A stretch of 64,000 nucleotides of DNA from Microbulbifer sp. THAF38 (GCF_009363535.1 NZ_CP045369.1:448501-512500); one strand, 5' to 3'. Counted from the stretch's first letter, positions 1-9,445 are shown. Notes: generated by a model not told the origin, from the sequence alone. A program made the numbers and translations.

Positions 1-2
1 GG

Positions 3-167
3 AACCTGCGTTGGAATGGCAATAAAGATGGGATGCATCTGGTCGATAAAATCAGTGGCGAACCAATCTCTGAAGTGGCTGTGCAGAATGTCCAGGGACA
101 GAAACTCAGTATCCGCGATGTATTATTTGTGGATGAAAATGGCCAGCCCCTGGATCAGGCTGGCTAG
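3..167 (+). CDS. C-terminal end of an unidentified protein (5' truncated)
   Basis: An open frame enters from the left edge and ends at TAG (165-167), giving about 54 residues with good coding character, including NGNKDGMHL and DVLFVDENGQPL. The frame is open back to base 3, so the true start lies outside the window. I do not recognise the family; the short hydrophilic tail has no membrane segment. It converges with the PfpI-like gene, with only 20 bp between the two stops. The reading frame is well supported; the function is unknown. Confidence 0.55.
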   Translation, partial: NLRWNGNKDGMHLVDKISGEPISEVAVQNVQGQKLSIRDVLFVDENGQPLDQAG

Positions 168-187
168 CTGGCTTTTGAGGGGCTCTA

Positions 188-1246
188 TCAATCCTGGCTC
201 TTGGACAGCAGTCTGATTATGTCCAGAGCCCTGCCCGGCTCCCAACGCATTGCAGAGACAACGCCATGCATGGCCAGTAGGCGCTTGTCTATTTCCCCTT
301 CCTCCTGAAGCTTATGCAATTTCTCTGTGGCCTCGGTAAAGCCGTGTTGCTCATAAGTGAGTAGTAATTTGACGGTCTGCTCCGCTGGAGTGACTTGGCG
401 TGGAACAGGGGTATAGCCCATCGCGCTTACCATACTCTCAGCCGCCAGCCAGGTGGACCAGGGGTTTTGCCCGGTAATAAGCTGGCCATCCACACTGACT
501 TGTTCCAGGTAAGTGGGCCCAGCCTGAAAAAACGCGCCCTGTTCACGTAAGCGATCCTCAAGCAGGAATGGAAATCGTTGCTCGGCGTCAGGGATAAGAA
601 AAAGCTCCTCTTCGTTAGTAAAAGCACTGATCTGCCGATCGGCGATTAAGGGCTTGCCATTATCCAGGATGACATTGGCAAGGGCTGCTGGCCCGTGGCA
701 TACCGCTCCGATAATTTTGCCGCTGTTATAGATTTCCCGGACCAGGGACTGGATATGGGGATTGTCGGGGAAATCGAACATGGTGCCTTTACCGCCGACA
801 AAAAATACGGCCTGGTAATCCTCTGCTGATACCTGATCGATAGGAATACTGTTGTTGACCTTTTGCTGTGCCTCCGGGTCATTGAGAAAGGCATAGTCGA
901 AAGGCCCCAGATCATCTTTATCGATCACCGCAGGCGGTTTGCCACCTTTGGGACTGGCAATATCGACAATAAATCCGTTGGCTGAAAAGATGTAATAGGG
1001 GCGTGCCAGTTCCGTTAATTCATAACCAGTCGCCTTGCCACTATCCCCCATCGTTTCAGTACTGGTAGCAACAGCTAAGATTTTTCCTCGGCTTTCCCTG
1101 GGTAATTGTTGTAAATACGGCAGGTCACTGACTGTCGTAGTGGAAAAGTCCTGCTCTTGGAGTGGAATTAGGCCCTTAATCCAAATAATAAAACCAAAAA
1201 AGACGGACAAAGTCAGTGTCAGGGAAATAACAATTTTCTTAAACAT
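188..1246 (-). CDS. Membrane-anchored DJ-1/PfpI (class I glutamine-amidotransferase-like) protein
   Basis: A 352-residue protein of the DJ-1/ThiJ/PfpI superfamily. Residues 2-27 form one hydrophobic N-terminal segment (membrane anchor or uncleaved signal). The catalytic-type fold follows: TGYELTE with the conserved Glu near 76, ASPKGG, FFVGGKG, and the nucleophile elbow AVCHGPAA with Cys near 183. This layout is typical of the Hsp31/YhbO-like branch, whose members are chaperones, deglycase-like enzymes or amidases; the substrate cannot be told. About 70 extra helical residues follow the domain. I chose the ATG at 1246 because GGAG lies 6 nt upstream; an in-frame ATG at 1258 has no such site. 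It is a single gene facing away from the two-component pair. Confidence 0.8.
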   Translation of the reverse strand: MFKKIVISLTLTLSVFFGFIIWIKGLIPLQEQDFSTTTVSDLPYLQQLPRESRGKILAVATSTETMGDSGKATGYELTELARPYYIFSANGFIVDIASPKGGKPPAVIDKDDLGPFDYAFLNDPEAQQKVNNSIPIDQVSAEDYQAVFFVGGKGTMFDFPDNPHIQSLVREIYNSGKIIGAVCHGPAALANVILDNGKPLIADRQISAFTNEEELFLIPDAEQRFPFLLEDRLREQGAFFQAGPTYLEQVSVDGQLITGQNPWSTWLAAESMVSAMGYTPVPRQVTPAEQTVKLLLTYEQHGFTEATEKLHKLQEEGEIDKRLLAMHGVVSAMRWEPGRALDIIRLLSKSQD

Positions 1247-1366
1247 ATTAATCTCCAAAATTGTAGTAGCAGTCGGAAAATCTTCTAGTGAGTTCGTAGG
1301 AGAATAATGGATGGAAGGTGAAATTCAGGTGAGATTGCAGTTGCTATTTAGGAAGAAAGAAAAAGC

Positions 1367-1421
1367 TGCGCTCGAGATCGTATAAGGTATGGATGCCGAT
1401 TCACTGTGCATCTCGAGCGCA
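1367..1421 (-). terminator. 12-bp inverted repeat after the histidine kinase gene
   Basis: The arms at 1367-1378 and 1410-1421 are perfect 12-bp reverse complements separated by 31 nt. On the minus strand the repeat lies just after the kinase stop (1449) and is followed by GCTTTTTCTTTC, so it probably ends transcription of the two-component operon. The loop is long for an intrinsic terminator, so a protein-binding role is possible. Confidence 0.45.
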
Positions 1422-1448
1422 TACGGTAAAAATTTGAATCTTAGAACG

Positions 1449-2696
1449 CTACTGTGTAAAAGATAGAGAGCACTGATAAATATTTTTTTTACATTGGATA
1501 GAGATGGTCCAATTCAAGGCTTCACAGATTCTCTTGGCCAGGAAAAGGCCTTGACCAATGCCGTCACTGCCTTCCCTTTTTTGGCCGGGTAAGAGGGAGG
1601 TTTCTAGATCTAATTGGTTGTCTGTGGCGTTCTCAAAAGAGAGTGCGTCCCCCTTATAGGTAATAACCAATTCAGGGCTGGTAGCATGCTGTAATGCATT
1701 GCTGATCAAGTTGTCGAAGAGCAGACTTACCAGGTGTCGATTGGCCAGGACTCTGACTTTGTGCCCTAACTTTAAATCAACAAAAAAATGCTTTTGTACA
1801 ATTAACTGGTGTTGAGCTAAAAGACGTTCCTCTAGTAAAGCGCGCAATGGGATATCTTCCGACTGTAGAGACTCAGAGCGGGCGAGGGCTAATAGTGTCT
1901 TAACGGTTTTTTCCATACCGGTAACAGTTTCTAATAGCTCATTTTTCTCAGCTAAAGTCATTTCCCGATTTTGACTGAGAGCCAGTGTGCTTTTCAGAAT
2001 GGTTAGCCCGGTGCGCAACTCATGGCTTGTATCCCGGGTAAACTCAGTTTCCCGGCGCAATGTTAGCTTTAGCTGGTTAAGTGTATCTTGCAAGGTACTT
2101 GCGAGATAACCGATTTCATCTTGTTCATTGTTATAGGGCAGGGAAATTTGAGAATCGCAGTTTCTCTGCTGCTGAACTGCTTTAGCAAGGGTTACTACAG
2201 GCGCGATGGTTTTACGGGAAATACGAAAAGCACAATAGAGGGCTAAGAGTAGGGTCAAGATACAGGCGCTGGCAAAGAGCCAAAGAAGTTTTGAAGATTG
2301 TCGCGTAACAGTGAGCAATTCACTGACTTCAGCTACGAGAACGGCGGAATGGTTGTCCGGAAAATGTACTCTGCGTAAATGGAAGTGATGTTCAGTATCA
2401 CTAAACCACTCAGCCTTTTCTGCATAGCTTGGTAGGGCAGTGCGCAGTTCGGCCGGAATTATTTTGCTTTCAGTGTATAGCGTTAAATAGGGTAGGCGTG
2501 GCTTTGGGGTCGCACTAGTCAGTCTTGCCTGCTGTTCGAGGTAGCGGACTTCTCCGGCCAATAAGTTATCGAGTAAATGATCTTCAACTACATAGGCCAC
2601 CATCATACAAATGGCAAAAAACACCAAGCATAGCAGCAGGGTAAAACTGCCAAAAATAGCGAAGACCTTCCTCTGTAAATTACTGGTTTCGCGCAT
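1449..2696 (-). CDS. Two-component sensor histidine kinase
   Basis: A 415-residue membrane histidine kinase. There are transmembrane segments at about 12-35 and 137-157 with a roughly 100-residue periplasmic sensor region between them, then a HAMP-like linker. The HisKA box DTSHELRT has the phospho-accepting His225, the N box is DNLISNALQHA, and the G box is SDGIGQGLFLAKR. The ATP-binding domain is short, with a compressed segment between the N and G boxes. The gene overlaps the upstream response regulator by 17 bp, which implies co-translation. The sensor region has no motif I can link to a signal; the organisation resembles OmpR-family partners such as QseC or PhoQ. Confidence 0.9.
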   Translation of the reverse strand: MRETSNLQRKVFAIFGSFTLLLCLVFFAICMMVAYVVEDHLLDNLLAGEVRYLEQQARLTSATPKPRLPYLTLYTESKIIPAELRTALPSYAEKAEWFSDTEHHFHLRRVHFPDNHSAVLVAEVSELLTVTRQSSKLLWLFASACILTLLLALYCAFRISRKTIAPVVTLAKAVQQQRNCDSQISLPYNNEQDEIGYLASTLQDTLNQLKLTLRRETEFTRDTSHELRTGLTILKSTLALSQNREMTLAEKNELLETVTGMEKTVKTLLALARSESLQSEDIPLRALLEERLLAQHQLIVQKHFFVDLKLGHKVRVLANRHLVSLLFDNLISNALQHATSPELVITYKGDALSFENATDNQLDLETSLLPGQKREGSDGIGQGLFLAKRICEALNWTISIQCKKNIYQCSLSFTQ

Positions 2697-3375
2697 TGGG
2701 AGTTTCCAACTGATAACCGAGATTGGTGATGGTTTTTAACATAGGGGCCTGGAAAGGCTTATCCAGTGTTTGGCGAAGACTATAAATGTGGGATTTTAAG
2801 GCGTCTGTTTCTGGGGGGGCATCACCCCAAATATGGTGGATTATTGCCGAGCGGCTTACTGGTGCTGGCGACGCCTGGGCGAGCATAGTGAGAATGCGAA
2901 AACCGATAGTTGTCAGGGGCAGAGGTTGTTTATCCCGGTAGGCCGTTTGCTGGCGCTGGTTTATCTGTAAATCACCGACCTTAATTTCTTCACTGGTATG
3001 CAGCTGGTGTCTACGTGCCAGGGCGCGGCATCTCAATATCAGTTCCCTTGGTTCGAAGGGCTTACATAAGTAGTCATCGGCACCGATACCAAATCCGCGT
3101 TCTTTATCTGCGAGAGCATCTCGGGCAGTTAACATCAGAATGGGCATGTTAACCGGCGCTTGTATCTTGATCTTTTCGCAGACCTCTAAGCCGTCCATAT
3201 CCGGCAGGCCCAGGTCGAGAATAATCAGGTCGAAGATTTGTTCCAGGGCCAGCTGTAAGCCCTGGCGACCCCGGTGGGCATAATCTATCTGCCAGCCCTC
3301 AGCATGAAGGAATTCGGCAAGCTGGCGGGCGATAGTGGGGTTATCTTCAATCAACAATATCTTTAGTGAGGGCAC
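2680..3375 (-). CDS. OmpR-family response regulator
   Basis: A 231-residue regulator with a receiver domain (acidic pair in IEDN, phospho-acceptor Asp54 in ILDLGLPD, TAR, and Lys in CKPFEP) and a C-terminal winged-helix domain (LTTIGFRIL, SAIIHHIWG, HIYSLRQTLDKP, TNLGYQLE). I placed the start at GTG 3375, because AGAGG lies 6-7 nt upstream and the receiver begins at once (VPSLKILLIEDN). The same frame stays open further upstream into the neighbouring gene, but that part is a shadow. It is the first gene of the operon with the histidine kinase. Target genes are not evident. Confidence 0.92.
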   Translation of the reverse strand: MPSLKILLIEDNPTIARQLAEFLHAEGWQIDYAHRGRQGLQLALEQIFDLIILDLGLPDMDGLEVCEKIKIQAPVNMPILMLTARDALADKERGFGIGADDYLCKPFEPRELILRCRALARRHQLHTSEEIKVGDLQINQRQQTAYRDKQPLPLTTIGFRILTMLAQASPAPVSRSAIIHHIWGDAPPETDALKSHIYSLRQTLDKPFQAPMLKTITNLGYQLETPNARNQ

Positions 3376-3451
3376 CGGCAAACCTCTTGTGGCAGAGAAA
3401 GTTGCCAAACATTCTGACAGAGTGCCGGTGAAATTGAAGTGAAGCGCCGCT

Positions 3452-4189
3452 CTAGATATTGAGGTTGCGGCCGCCGTCAACGGCAATAACCTGACCGTTG
3501 ATATAGGGGGCATCACAGACAAGGAAGCGCACGGTCTTGGCGATATCGCTGGGGTCGCCGGTTCGGGCCAAAGGAATGCGCTGGGTGATTTGTGCTTTCT
3601 TGACTTCGTTAGTTGCCTCTTGCTCTGGCCAAAGAATGGCACCGGGTGCGACTGCATTGACCCGGACCTGGGGCGCTAACTCCAGCGCGAGGCTTTTTGT
3701 CAGCATTACCAACCCAGCCTTGGCGGCGCAGTAAATAGTGTGCTCGGGCATCGGGCGCTCGGCGTGGATATCTGCCATATTAACAACGCAGCCCTGTTGT
3801 TGGCTGAGTGTTTCTTTCAGGGCCTGAGTGAGAAAGAAGGGGGCTTTGAGGTTACTGCCTACCAGACGATCCCAATCCTCCTCGGTCGCCTTTCCCACAG
3901 GTGTGGGGTGAAATGCTGAGGCATTGTTGACCAGAACATCAATACGGCCCCAGGCCTCTTGCGCGCGCCGGGCCAGATTGGAACAGGCTTCGGCGCTATT
4001 CAATTCACTGTGTAAGGCTATGGCAGAGTTGGGGCGGAGCTGGTTCAGCTCGTTTGCCAGGGCTTTAGCTGCATCAGCCGAGTGGCGATAGTGAATAACA
4101 ACTCTGTGGTCTCTATGTAGCTCTTCAGCAATAGCACGACCCAGGCGTGCAGCGGCACCGGTAATCAACACATTACGCAATGTAGTCAT
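3452..4189 (-). CDS. Pteridine reductase-type short-chain dehydrogenase
   Basis: A 245-residue NADPH-dependent reductase of the SDR family. It has the TGxxxRxG cofactor motif (TGAAARLG, residues 10-17) that marks the pteridine reductase/FolM branch, NNAS at 88-91, and catalytic Tyr153 and Lys157 (YCAAK). The usual catalytic Ser is replaced by Asp140 (NMADIHA), 13 residues before the Tyr, which is the arrangement of PTR1-type pteridine reductases. The likely role is reduction of dihydrofolate, dihydromonapterin or related pterins in the cytoplasm. Its start overlaps the end of cca by 17 bp, so the two are co-transcribed. A general SDR oxidoreductase is the fallback name. Confidence 0.82.
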   Translation of the reverse strand: MTTLRNVLITGAAARLGRAIAEELHRDHRVVIHYRHSADAAKALANELNQLRPNSAIALHSELNSAEACSNLARRAQEAWGRIDVLVNNASAFHPTPVGKATEEDWDRLVGSNLKAPFFLTQALKETLSQQQGCVVNMADIHAERPMPEHTIYCAAKAGLVMLTKSLALELAPQVRVNAVAPGAILWPEQEATNEVKKAQITQRIPLARTGDPSDIAKTVRFLVCDAPYINGQVIAVDGGRNLNI

Positions 4190-5393
4190 CCTTTACTTTG
4201 GCGATTGCCTTGATGCGCTCCCGGTCCAGTGCTTGCCCGAGTTTCGCACCCTGGTAGCCCTGTTTAATCAACTCCTCGGCAGTTACTGCCGCTGCCCCAT
4301 CGCGAGCGGCGCGTAAAAAGTCCACCTGTGGATAATCTCGATTCTCCAGCCCCTCACGACCCCGGGCATCTGCCTCACAGGCGCGTAGAAAGTTTTCAAA
4401 TCGCTCTGGACGTCGCAAGGCATCCAGGCTGCGGATCATTTTCATAATGGTCTGTGGGCGCAATTCGAAGGCCCTGTGGCAATGGAGGTGGTATTGGCAG
4501 ACACCGATGGCCAGAGCAGTCAGTTCCTTTGGGGTGCGCCAGCGCTCACAGACAGCCTGCACCAGGGGAACTCCGGCGGACTCATGACCGGTATGACTGG
4601 GGAGGGTTTCATCGGGAGTGAGGCCTTTACCCAAGTCGTGTAGCAAGACGGCGAAGCGCACTGGCAGCTCGGCGGGGGCAGTATGGAGAGCCAATAAAAC
4701 ATGCTCGCCAGTATCTACCTCGGGGTGGTGTCTGGGAGGTTGGGGGACGCCGAATAGGTTTTCCAACTCAGGAAGCAGGATAGATAGGGCTCCGCACTCG
4801 CGTAGTATGCGGATAAAAATATCCGGGTCTGGTTCAGTTAAAGCACGGCTGACCTCTTTCCATACTCGCTCGGCCACCAAATATTCAATCTCGCCGGCCT
4901 CTACCATCTGCCGCATAAGGGCCATGGTTTCGTCGGCGACAGTAAACCCGAGGTGATGATAACGCGCCGCGAACCGGGCTACTCGCAATACACGCAAGGG
5001 GTCCTCGGCGAAGGCCGGGGATACGTGGCGTAACAGGCGGGCCTGCAGGTCTTCCTGACCTTTGTAGGGGTCGATTAGCTCCCCGTCTTCTGTCTCGGCC
5101 ATGGCGTTGATGGTGAGGTCACGGCGCAGCAGGTCCTCTTCCAGAGTAATATCCGCTGTGGCATTGACTGTGAAACCGCCGTAGCCGTGCCCGCTTTTGC
5201 GTTCTGTACGGGCAAGGGCGTACTCCTCCCCGGTTTGTGGATGCAGAAAAACCGGGAAATCTTTCCCCACCGGGCTGTAGCCAAGGCTACGCATATGCTC
5301 AACATCGGTGCCCACCACCACCCAGTCGCGTTCTGTTACTGGGCGGTTGAGCAGTTTGTCACGAACCGCGCCGCCAACAAGGTAGGTCTTCAA
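4173..5393 (-). CDS. cca: Multifunctional CCA-adding tRNA nucleotidyltransferase
   Basis: A 406-residue enzyme that adds or repairs the 3' CCA of tRNAs. The N-terminal class II nucleotidyltransferase head shows [23 protein letters not shown] and [11 protein letters not shown], followed by [20 protein letters not shown]. An HD phosphohydrolase domain follows ([12 protein letters not shown], about residue 250), as in the long Escherichia coli-type enzyme (about 412 residues). The first acidic metal ligand, usually Asp in DRD, is Glu here (ERD), a conservative change. The gene lies downstream of the candidate sRNA terminator and upstream of the overlapping SDR gene. Confidence 0.96.
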   Translation of the reverse strand: MKTYLVGGAVRDKLLNRPVTERDWVVVGTDVEHMRSLGYSPVGKDFPVFLHPQTGEEYALARTERKSGHGYGGFTVNATADITLEEDLLRRDLTINAMAETEDGELIDPYKGQEDLQARLLRHVSPAFAEDPLRVLRVARFAARYHHLGFTVADETMALMRQMVEAGEIEYLVAERVWKEVSRALTEPDPDIFIRILRECGALSILLPELENLFGVPQPPRHHPEVDTGEHVLLALHTAPAELPVRFAVLLHDLGKGLTPDETLPSHTGHESAGVPLVQAVCERWRTPKELTALAIGVCQYHLHCHRAFELRPQTIMKMIRSLDALRRPERFENFLRACEADARGREGLENRDYPQVDFLRAARDGAAAVTAEELIKQGYQGAKLGQALDRERIKAIAKVKDDYIA

Positions 5394-5531
5394 GTGAAAC
5401 TCTCCACTACTGGAGAAAGTGATTTTTTGGAAAGGGGTTGCACTGCCATAAATCCATTGGTTCCGGCACAGTCCACCAATTACTTGGAGGCAATATTAGG
5501 TGGGAAGTAAAGACTGGGATTTGGGCAAGAT

Positions 5532-5562
5532 AAAAAAAAGGCCCCGAAAAAACAAGGGGGCC
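5532..5562 (-). terminator. Strong intrinsic terminator of the candidate small RNA
   Basis: On the minus strand GGCCCC and GGGGCC pair as a 6-bp GC stem (5557-5562 with 5540-5545) and are followed by eight consecutive T residues (5532-5539). This is a textbook Rho-independent terminator. No protein gene on the minus strand ends upstream of it, so it must end some other transcript; the small RNA described here is the obvious candidate. Confidence 0.85.
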
Positions 5563-5676
5563 CAGGGTCTTAGGGTATTCGCTTAGCAAACATCTAATTG
5601 CCAATAGCGGGATAACTGACTTGCCGGCCATGCCCGCTGGAGAGGATCTGGCGACACAGATGTACCGCTAAATCTG
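5532..5676 (-). ncRNA. Candidate small RNA of about 140 nt, unassigned family
   Basis: A minus-strand transcription unit is framed by a consensus promoter (5682-5709) and a strong intrinsic terminator (5532-5562) with no convincing reading frame between them. The predicted RNA can fold: CAGAT pairs with ATCTG near the 5' end, AGCGGG pairs with CCCGCT in the middle (enclosing about 21 nt), GGCAA pairs with TTTGC next, and the terminator stem closes the 3' end with an oligo-U tail of the sort used by Hfq-bound RNAs. I do not recognise 6S, SRP RNA, tmRNA, RNase P or an Rsm-type RNA (no repeated GGA loops). It lies between cca and a divergent regulator gene. This is inference from sequence alone. 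Confidence 0.6.
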
Positions 5677-5681
5677 GGGTC

Positions 5682-5709
5682 ATTCTATGAGACCTGTCAT
5701 ACCTGTCAA
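5682..5709 (-). promoter_or_regulatory. Consensus sigma-70 promoter for the candidate small RNA
   Basis: On the minus strand a perfect -35 box TTGACA (5704-5709) is separated by 16 bp from TAGAAT (5682-5687), one mismatch from the -10 consensus. The start of transcription should be near 5675. The nearest minus-strand protein gene (cca) starts almost 300 bp downstream, beyond a terminator. Confidence 0.65.
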
Positions 5710-5924
5710 CTATATCTTTTAGTATTTTTTGAGGGGGTTGTTTCGCTGTTCGTTAACTAGATACATGGACCGAATTTCGGGCTGGTTTTGCAGCATTGAA
5801 CAGCATAATTTATAGGGGCGATCCTGTTGGGCAGGATAATTTCGCGCCTGGCTTCGGGGGATGGAGTCGGGGCTCGTGAGGTTGACCTGGCCGTCAAGGA
5901 CTGCAGTTGTTGGGGAGAATAAAT

Positions 5925-6497
5925 ATGAGCGAACTACATGTGCTAACCACCGGGGAAGCGGCTCGGTATTGTGGGGTCAATTTCCGAACGGTGATTCGCT
6001 GGATTGAGCGGGGGCAACTCAAGGCATACAAACTTCCGGGGCGGGGTGACCATCGTATTTGTGTAGAGGACTTCGTGGGCTTCCTACGGGATAACTCTAT
6101 GCCGGTGCCGAATGACCTGGCGGTACCCAGTCGTAAAGTACTGTTGCTGACAACAGATCCAGAGCTGACCTCTTCAGGCTTGCAGGCGCTGAAAAATATT
6201 GGCTGTGAAATTGAGGTGGCTGGTGACAGCTTTTCCGCAGGCATTTTAATGGCTAATGCCAAGCCGGCGCTGTTGGTGGTTGATGCCGCCCTGGTGGGCG
6301 ATGGGGGGTTCCAGGTACTGGATTACCTGAGATCGCGCAGTGAGTACAGCAATTTGCGTATCCTCGTTGTAGCCGCAGAAGAAGATCTGGATAAAGCGCG
6401 CTGGTTGGATGCGGGAGCGGATGCCCTACTGGCGCATCGAGAGGAGCGCGGTGAGCTGGCTGCTAAAGCCAGACTGTTATTAGAGGCCGATCACTAA
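5925..6497 (+). CDS. Helix-turn-helix regulator with a degenerate receiver domain
   Basis: A 190-residue two-domain protein. Residues 5-55 form an excisionase/MerR-like helix-turn-helix (LTTGEAARYCGVNFRTVIRW, then a wing-like KLPGRGDHR). Residues 70-187 look like a CheY-type receiver: KVLLLTTDPE, LLVVDAAL with a possible phospho-acceptor Asp120, and AGADALLAH. Two conserved receiver residues are missing: the Thr/Ser switch is Ala150 and the active-site Lys is His171, and the N-terminal acidic pair is reduced to one Asp. It may therefore be a pseudo-receiver that does not respond to phosphorylation normally. The start ATG has GGGGAG 7 nt upstream. No partner kinase is adjacent. Confidence 0.8.
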   Translation: MSELHVLTTGEAARYCGVNFRTVIRWIERGQLKAYKLPGRGDHRICVEDFVGFLRDNSMPVPNDLAVPSRKVLLLTTDPELTSSGLQALKNIGCEIEVAGDSFSAGILMANAKPALLVVDAALVGDGGFQVLDYLRSRSEYSNLRILVVAAEEDLDKARWLDAGADALLAHREERGELAAKARLLLEADH

Positions 6498-6542
6498 GCC
6501 AAGCTTTTCTGCTTAGATTTATTCCTGGTCATTCGCCCCACT

Positions 6543-6573
6543 GTAAGGGAGCTTTATCAAAAAGCTCCCTTAC
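6543..6573. terminator. Hairpin between convergent regulator and spoVR genes
   Basis: A perfect 13-bp stem (6543-6555 with 6561-6573) encloses a 5-nt loop in the gap between the two converging stop codons (6497 and 6579). It can serve as a shared transcription end. Neither side has a T-tract after the stem, so it may act with Rho or as a 3' stability element. Confidence 0.5.
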
Positions 6574-6578
6574 AAAAT

Positions 6579-8168
6579 TCAGATGGGTTTTGGAATGAGC
6601 ATGGATTCTTCCTCCCCCTCCTGCCTGTCACGGCCCTGTTCAGGACAGTGGTAGCTCGCCGTAATCTCATCCCCGTTGAGACTGTTTAGATGAATATCAA
6701 AACCCCACAGTCTGTGCAGGTGCCGTAAAACTTCGGGTGTATCTTTGCCCAGTGGACGGCGGCGATGTTGGGTATGGTTTAGGGTGAGTGAGCGGTCTCC
6801 CCGGGTATCTACAGAGTAAACCTGGATATTAGGCTCCCGGTTACCTAAGTTATATTGGCCAGCAAGGTTTTCCCGCAACTGTCGATAGCCGCTGTCGTCA
6901 TGGATTGCGCTGACAACAATTTCATTTTCCTGGTCGTTGTCACTGATACAAAAGAGTTTCATATCACGCATTACTTTTGGGGAGAGAAACTGCAGAATAA
7001 AGCTCTCGTCCTTGAAATCGCGCATGGCAAACTGCAGTGTTTCTCGCCAATTACTCCCAGCGATATCTGGAAACCAGCGACGGTCTTCATCGGTAGGGTC
7101 TTCACAGATACGCCTGAGATCACTGAATATGCTGAAACCCAGAGTGTATGGGTTGATGCCGTTGTAATAAGGGCTGTCAAAACTGGGTTGATAAATCACA
7201 TTCGTATGGCTTTGTAAAAATTCCATCATAAAGCCTTCCGTGACACGACCACGCCGGTAGAGTTCTGTCAGCAGTGTGTAGTGCCAGAAAGTGGCCCAGC
7301 CTTCATTCATTACCTGAGTTTGACGCTGTGGGTAAAAATACTGGGCGAGCTTGCGTACGATACGCACTAACTCCCTTTGCCAGCCTTCGAGTAGGGGAGC
7401 ATTTTTCTCAATAAAGTAGAGGATGTTTTCCTGGGGCTCTTCAGGAAAACGTTTTTCATTCGATTCTTCAGCGCCGTCCCCTAATTTTGGGATGGTTCGC
7501 CAGAGATCGTTTAGTTGTCGTTGTCGATACTCCTCACGCTCCTGTTGCTGGCGCTCTTCTTCGATAGCAGAGATGGGGTACGGTCGTTTATAGCGGTCAA
7601 CGCCGTAATTCATCAAAGCGTGACAGGAATCCAGTACGGCCTCGACCTCATCAAGACCATGGCGCTCTTCGCAGCGGGAAATGTAATTTTTAGCGAAAAT
7701 CAGGTAATCGATAATACTACTGGCATCGGTCCAGGAGCGAAAAAGGTAATTTCCCTTGAAGAAAGAATTGTGCCCGTAGGAGGCGTGAGCAATGACCAGG
7801 GCCTGCATCGTCATGGTATTTTCTTCCATGAGATAAGCGATACAGGGGTTGGAATTGATAACAATCTCGTAGGCGAGTCCCATTAGCCCGCGCTGATAAT
7901 TATTTTCAACACTGATAAATTGCTTGCCGAATGACCAGTGGTTGTAGCCAACTGGCATACCTACCGATGAGTAGGCATCCATCATTTGCTCAGAGCTAAT
8001 TACCTCAATTTGATTGGGATAAGTATCCAGGCCGAATTCGTCAGCCAGTTCGCCGATGGCGCGATCATATTCCTGGATTAACTCAAATGTCCACTCTGAA
8101 GTGGTAGAGATGGGGTTTACAGACTCTGGTTTTTGCGAGTCGTTGCCGCTGGCAAATGTGTCTAGCAT
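6579..8168 (-). CDS. spoVR: SpoVR family protein
   Basis: A 529-residue SpoVR/YcgB family protein. Family features include [39 protein letters not shown] and [10 protein letters not shown], and the length suits the family (about 510-530). The molecular role is unknown; in Bacillus it affects the spore cortex, and in Gram-negative bacteria it is always linked with PrkA and the VWA protein in stress or stationary phase. It overlaps the upstream yeaH gene by a few bases, so it is the last gene of the prkA-yeaH-spoVR module. Confidence 0.93.
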   Translation of the reverse strand: MLDTFASGNDSQKPESVNPISTTSEWTFELIQEYDRAIGELADEFGLDTYPNQIEVISSEQMMDAYSSVGMPVGYNHWSFGKQFISVENNYQRGLMGLAYEIVINSNPCIAYLMEENTMTMQALVIAHASYGHNSFFKGNYLFRSWTDASSIIDYLIFAKNYISRCEERHGLDEVEAVLDSCHALMNYGVDRYKRPYPISAIEEERQQQEREEYRQRQLNDLWRTIPKLGDGAEESNEKRFPEEPQENILYFIEKNAPLLEGWQRELVRIVRKLAQYFYPQRQTQVMNEGWATFWHYTLLTELYRRGRVTEGFMMEFLQSHTNVIYQPSFDSPYYNGINPYTLGFSIFSDLRRICEDPTDEDRRWFPDIAGSNWRETLQFAMRDFKDESFILQFLSPKVMRDMKLFCISDNDQENEIVVSAIHDDSGYRQLRENLAGQYNLGNREPNIQVYSVDTRGDRSLTLNHTQHRRRPLGKDTPEVLRHLHRLWGFDIHLNSLNGDEITASYHCPEQGRDRQEGEEESMLIPKPI

Positions 8169-9445
8169 CGAGCGGTCACCTTCTGGCTGAACAGTTGGCG
8201 GAATACAGGGTAGATATCCTGCACATCCACAATTTGCTCCATGGCGAAGTGATTTGGGAACAGTGTACGCACACTTTCATACTCTTCCCATAAGGCCTGG
8301 TGGTCTCTAGGGGTGATCTCCACATAGGAGTAGTACTGTACATGGGGCATGATGTCATCGATAAGAATGCGATGGCAGGTGCTGGAATCATCATTCCAAT
8401 TATCGCCATCGGAAGCTTGAGCGCCATAAATATTCCATTCGCTGTCCGGGTAGCGCTCCTGCATAATTCGTCTCATTAGTTTTAAGGCGCTGGAAACAAT
8501 GGTTCCTCCGGTCTCGCGGGAGTAGAAAAACTCCTCCTCATCCACTTCCTTTGCGCTGGTATGGTGACGGATAAATACGACTTCTGTGTATTCATAACTG
8601 CGTTGCAAGAATAGGTAGAGCAATAGGAAAAAGCGTTTGGCCATATCCTTGGTGGCTTGATTCATGGAGCCAGATACATCCATAAGGCAGAACATCACCG
8701 CTCGTGAACGTGGTTTCGGCTGCCGGATCAGCAGGTTATATTTCAGATCAAAATCATCGAGGAATGGCACCCGATCAACTCGCCTACGCAACTCGTTAAT
8801 TTCACTTTTTAGGGCTTCTATCTTGCGTTGATCACGCAGAGCGGACTCTTTTTGCTCTTCGAGCTCCAGAGACTCTTCTAGATTGCGGATATGTCTTCTT
8901 TTACTACTGGTTAAGGCGATACGGCGCGCATGGGCGGCTCTGAGGGAGCGAATGACATTAAGACGACCAGGGGTGCCTTCGTTACTGATTCCCGCCCGGA
9001 CCACTTGAAAGGACTCATTGCCAGCGAGTCGCCGTTTGATCATATTGGGCAGCTGTAACCCTTCGAACATAAAGTCCAGGAATTCTTCCTGGGAAATTTG
9101 GAAGACAAAGTCATCGACACCCTCACCGCTATCACTGGCACCGCCACCATTACCATCGCCACCTTTGGGGGGCTGGCGGGGTATACGATCTCCTGCGGTA
9201 AATTCTTTATTGCCGGGAAGAACGCGTTCAGTATGTCCGCCATTACCATGGGAAAATAGTGGTTCGCTGATATCTCGGGTGGGAATACTGATACGCTCGC
9301 CCTTATCCATATCCATTATGGAGCGGCTGTTCATTGCGTCGCCAACAGCTTTTTTAATATGGGCTTTATAACGCCTTAAAAAGCGCTGGCGATTAACAGT
9401 ACTTTTCTTTTTCCCATTTAGGCGGCGGTCGATGATGTAGCTCAT
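8162..9445 (-). CDS. yeaH: YeaH/DUF444 family VWA-domain protein
   Basis: A 427-residue DUF444 protein. The N-terminus ([20 protein letters not shown]) and the VWA-like fold with the MIDAS-type motif CLMDVSGSM (middle of the protein) are characteristic. A low-complexity Gly-rich linker ([15 protein letters not shown]) lies before residue 115. The family works with the serine kinase PrkA (YeaG) in nutrient-stress responses. I chose the ATG at 9445, where the family sequence begins; AAGG is about 8 nt upstream. An upstream in-frame start at 9481 would add 12 unrelated residues. It follows prkA after 188 bp and overlaps spoVR. Confidence 0.93.
   Translation of the reverse strand: MSYIIDRRLNGKKKSTVNRQRFLRRYKAHIKKAVGDAMNSRSIMDMDKGERISIPTRDISEPLFSHGNGGHTERVLPGNKEFTAGDRIPRQPPKGGDGNGGGASDSGEGVDDFVFQISQEEFLDFMFEGLQLPNMIKRRLAGNESFQVVRAGISNEGTPGRLNVIRSLRAAHARRIALTSSKRRHIRNLEESLELEEQKESALRDQRKIEALKSEINELRRRVDRVPFLDDFDLKYNLLIRQPKPRSRAVMFCLMDVSGSMNQATKDMAKRFFLLLYLFLQRSYEYTEVVFIRHHTSAKEVDEEEFFYSRETGGTIVSSALKLMRRIMQERYPDSEWNIYGAQASDGDNWNDDSSTCHRILIDDIMPHVQYYSYVEITPRDHQALWEEYESVRTLFPNHFAMEQIVDVQDIYPVFRQLFSQKVTARC

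Noticed and set aside
5407..5631. 74-codon minus-strand frame across the candidate sRNA
   Set aside because: It runs through the intrinsic terminator and has no ribosome binding site or coding character.
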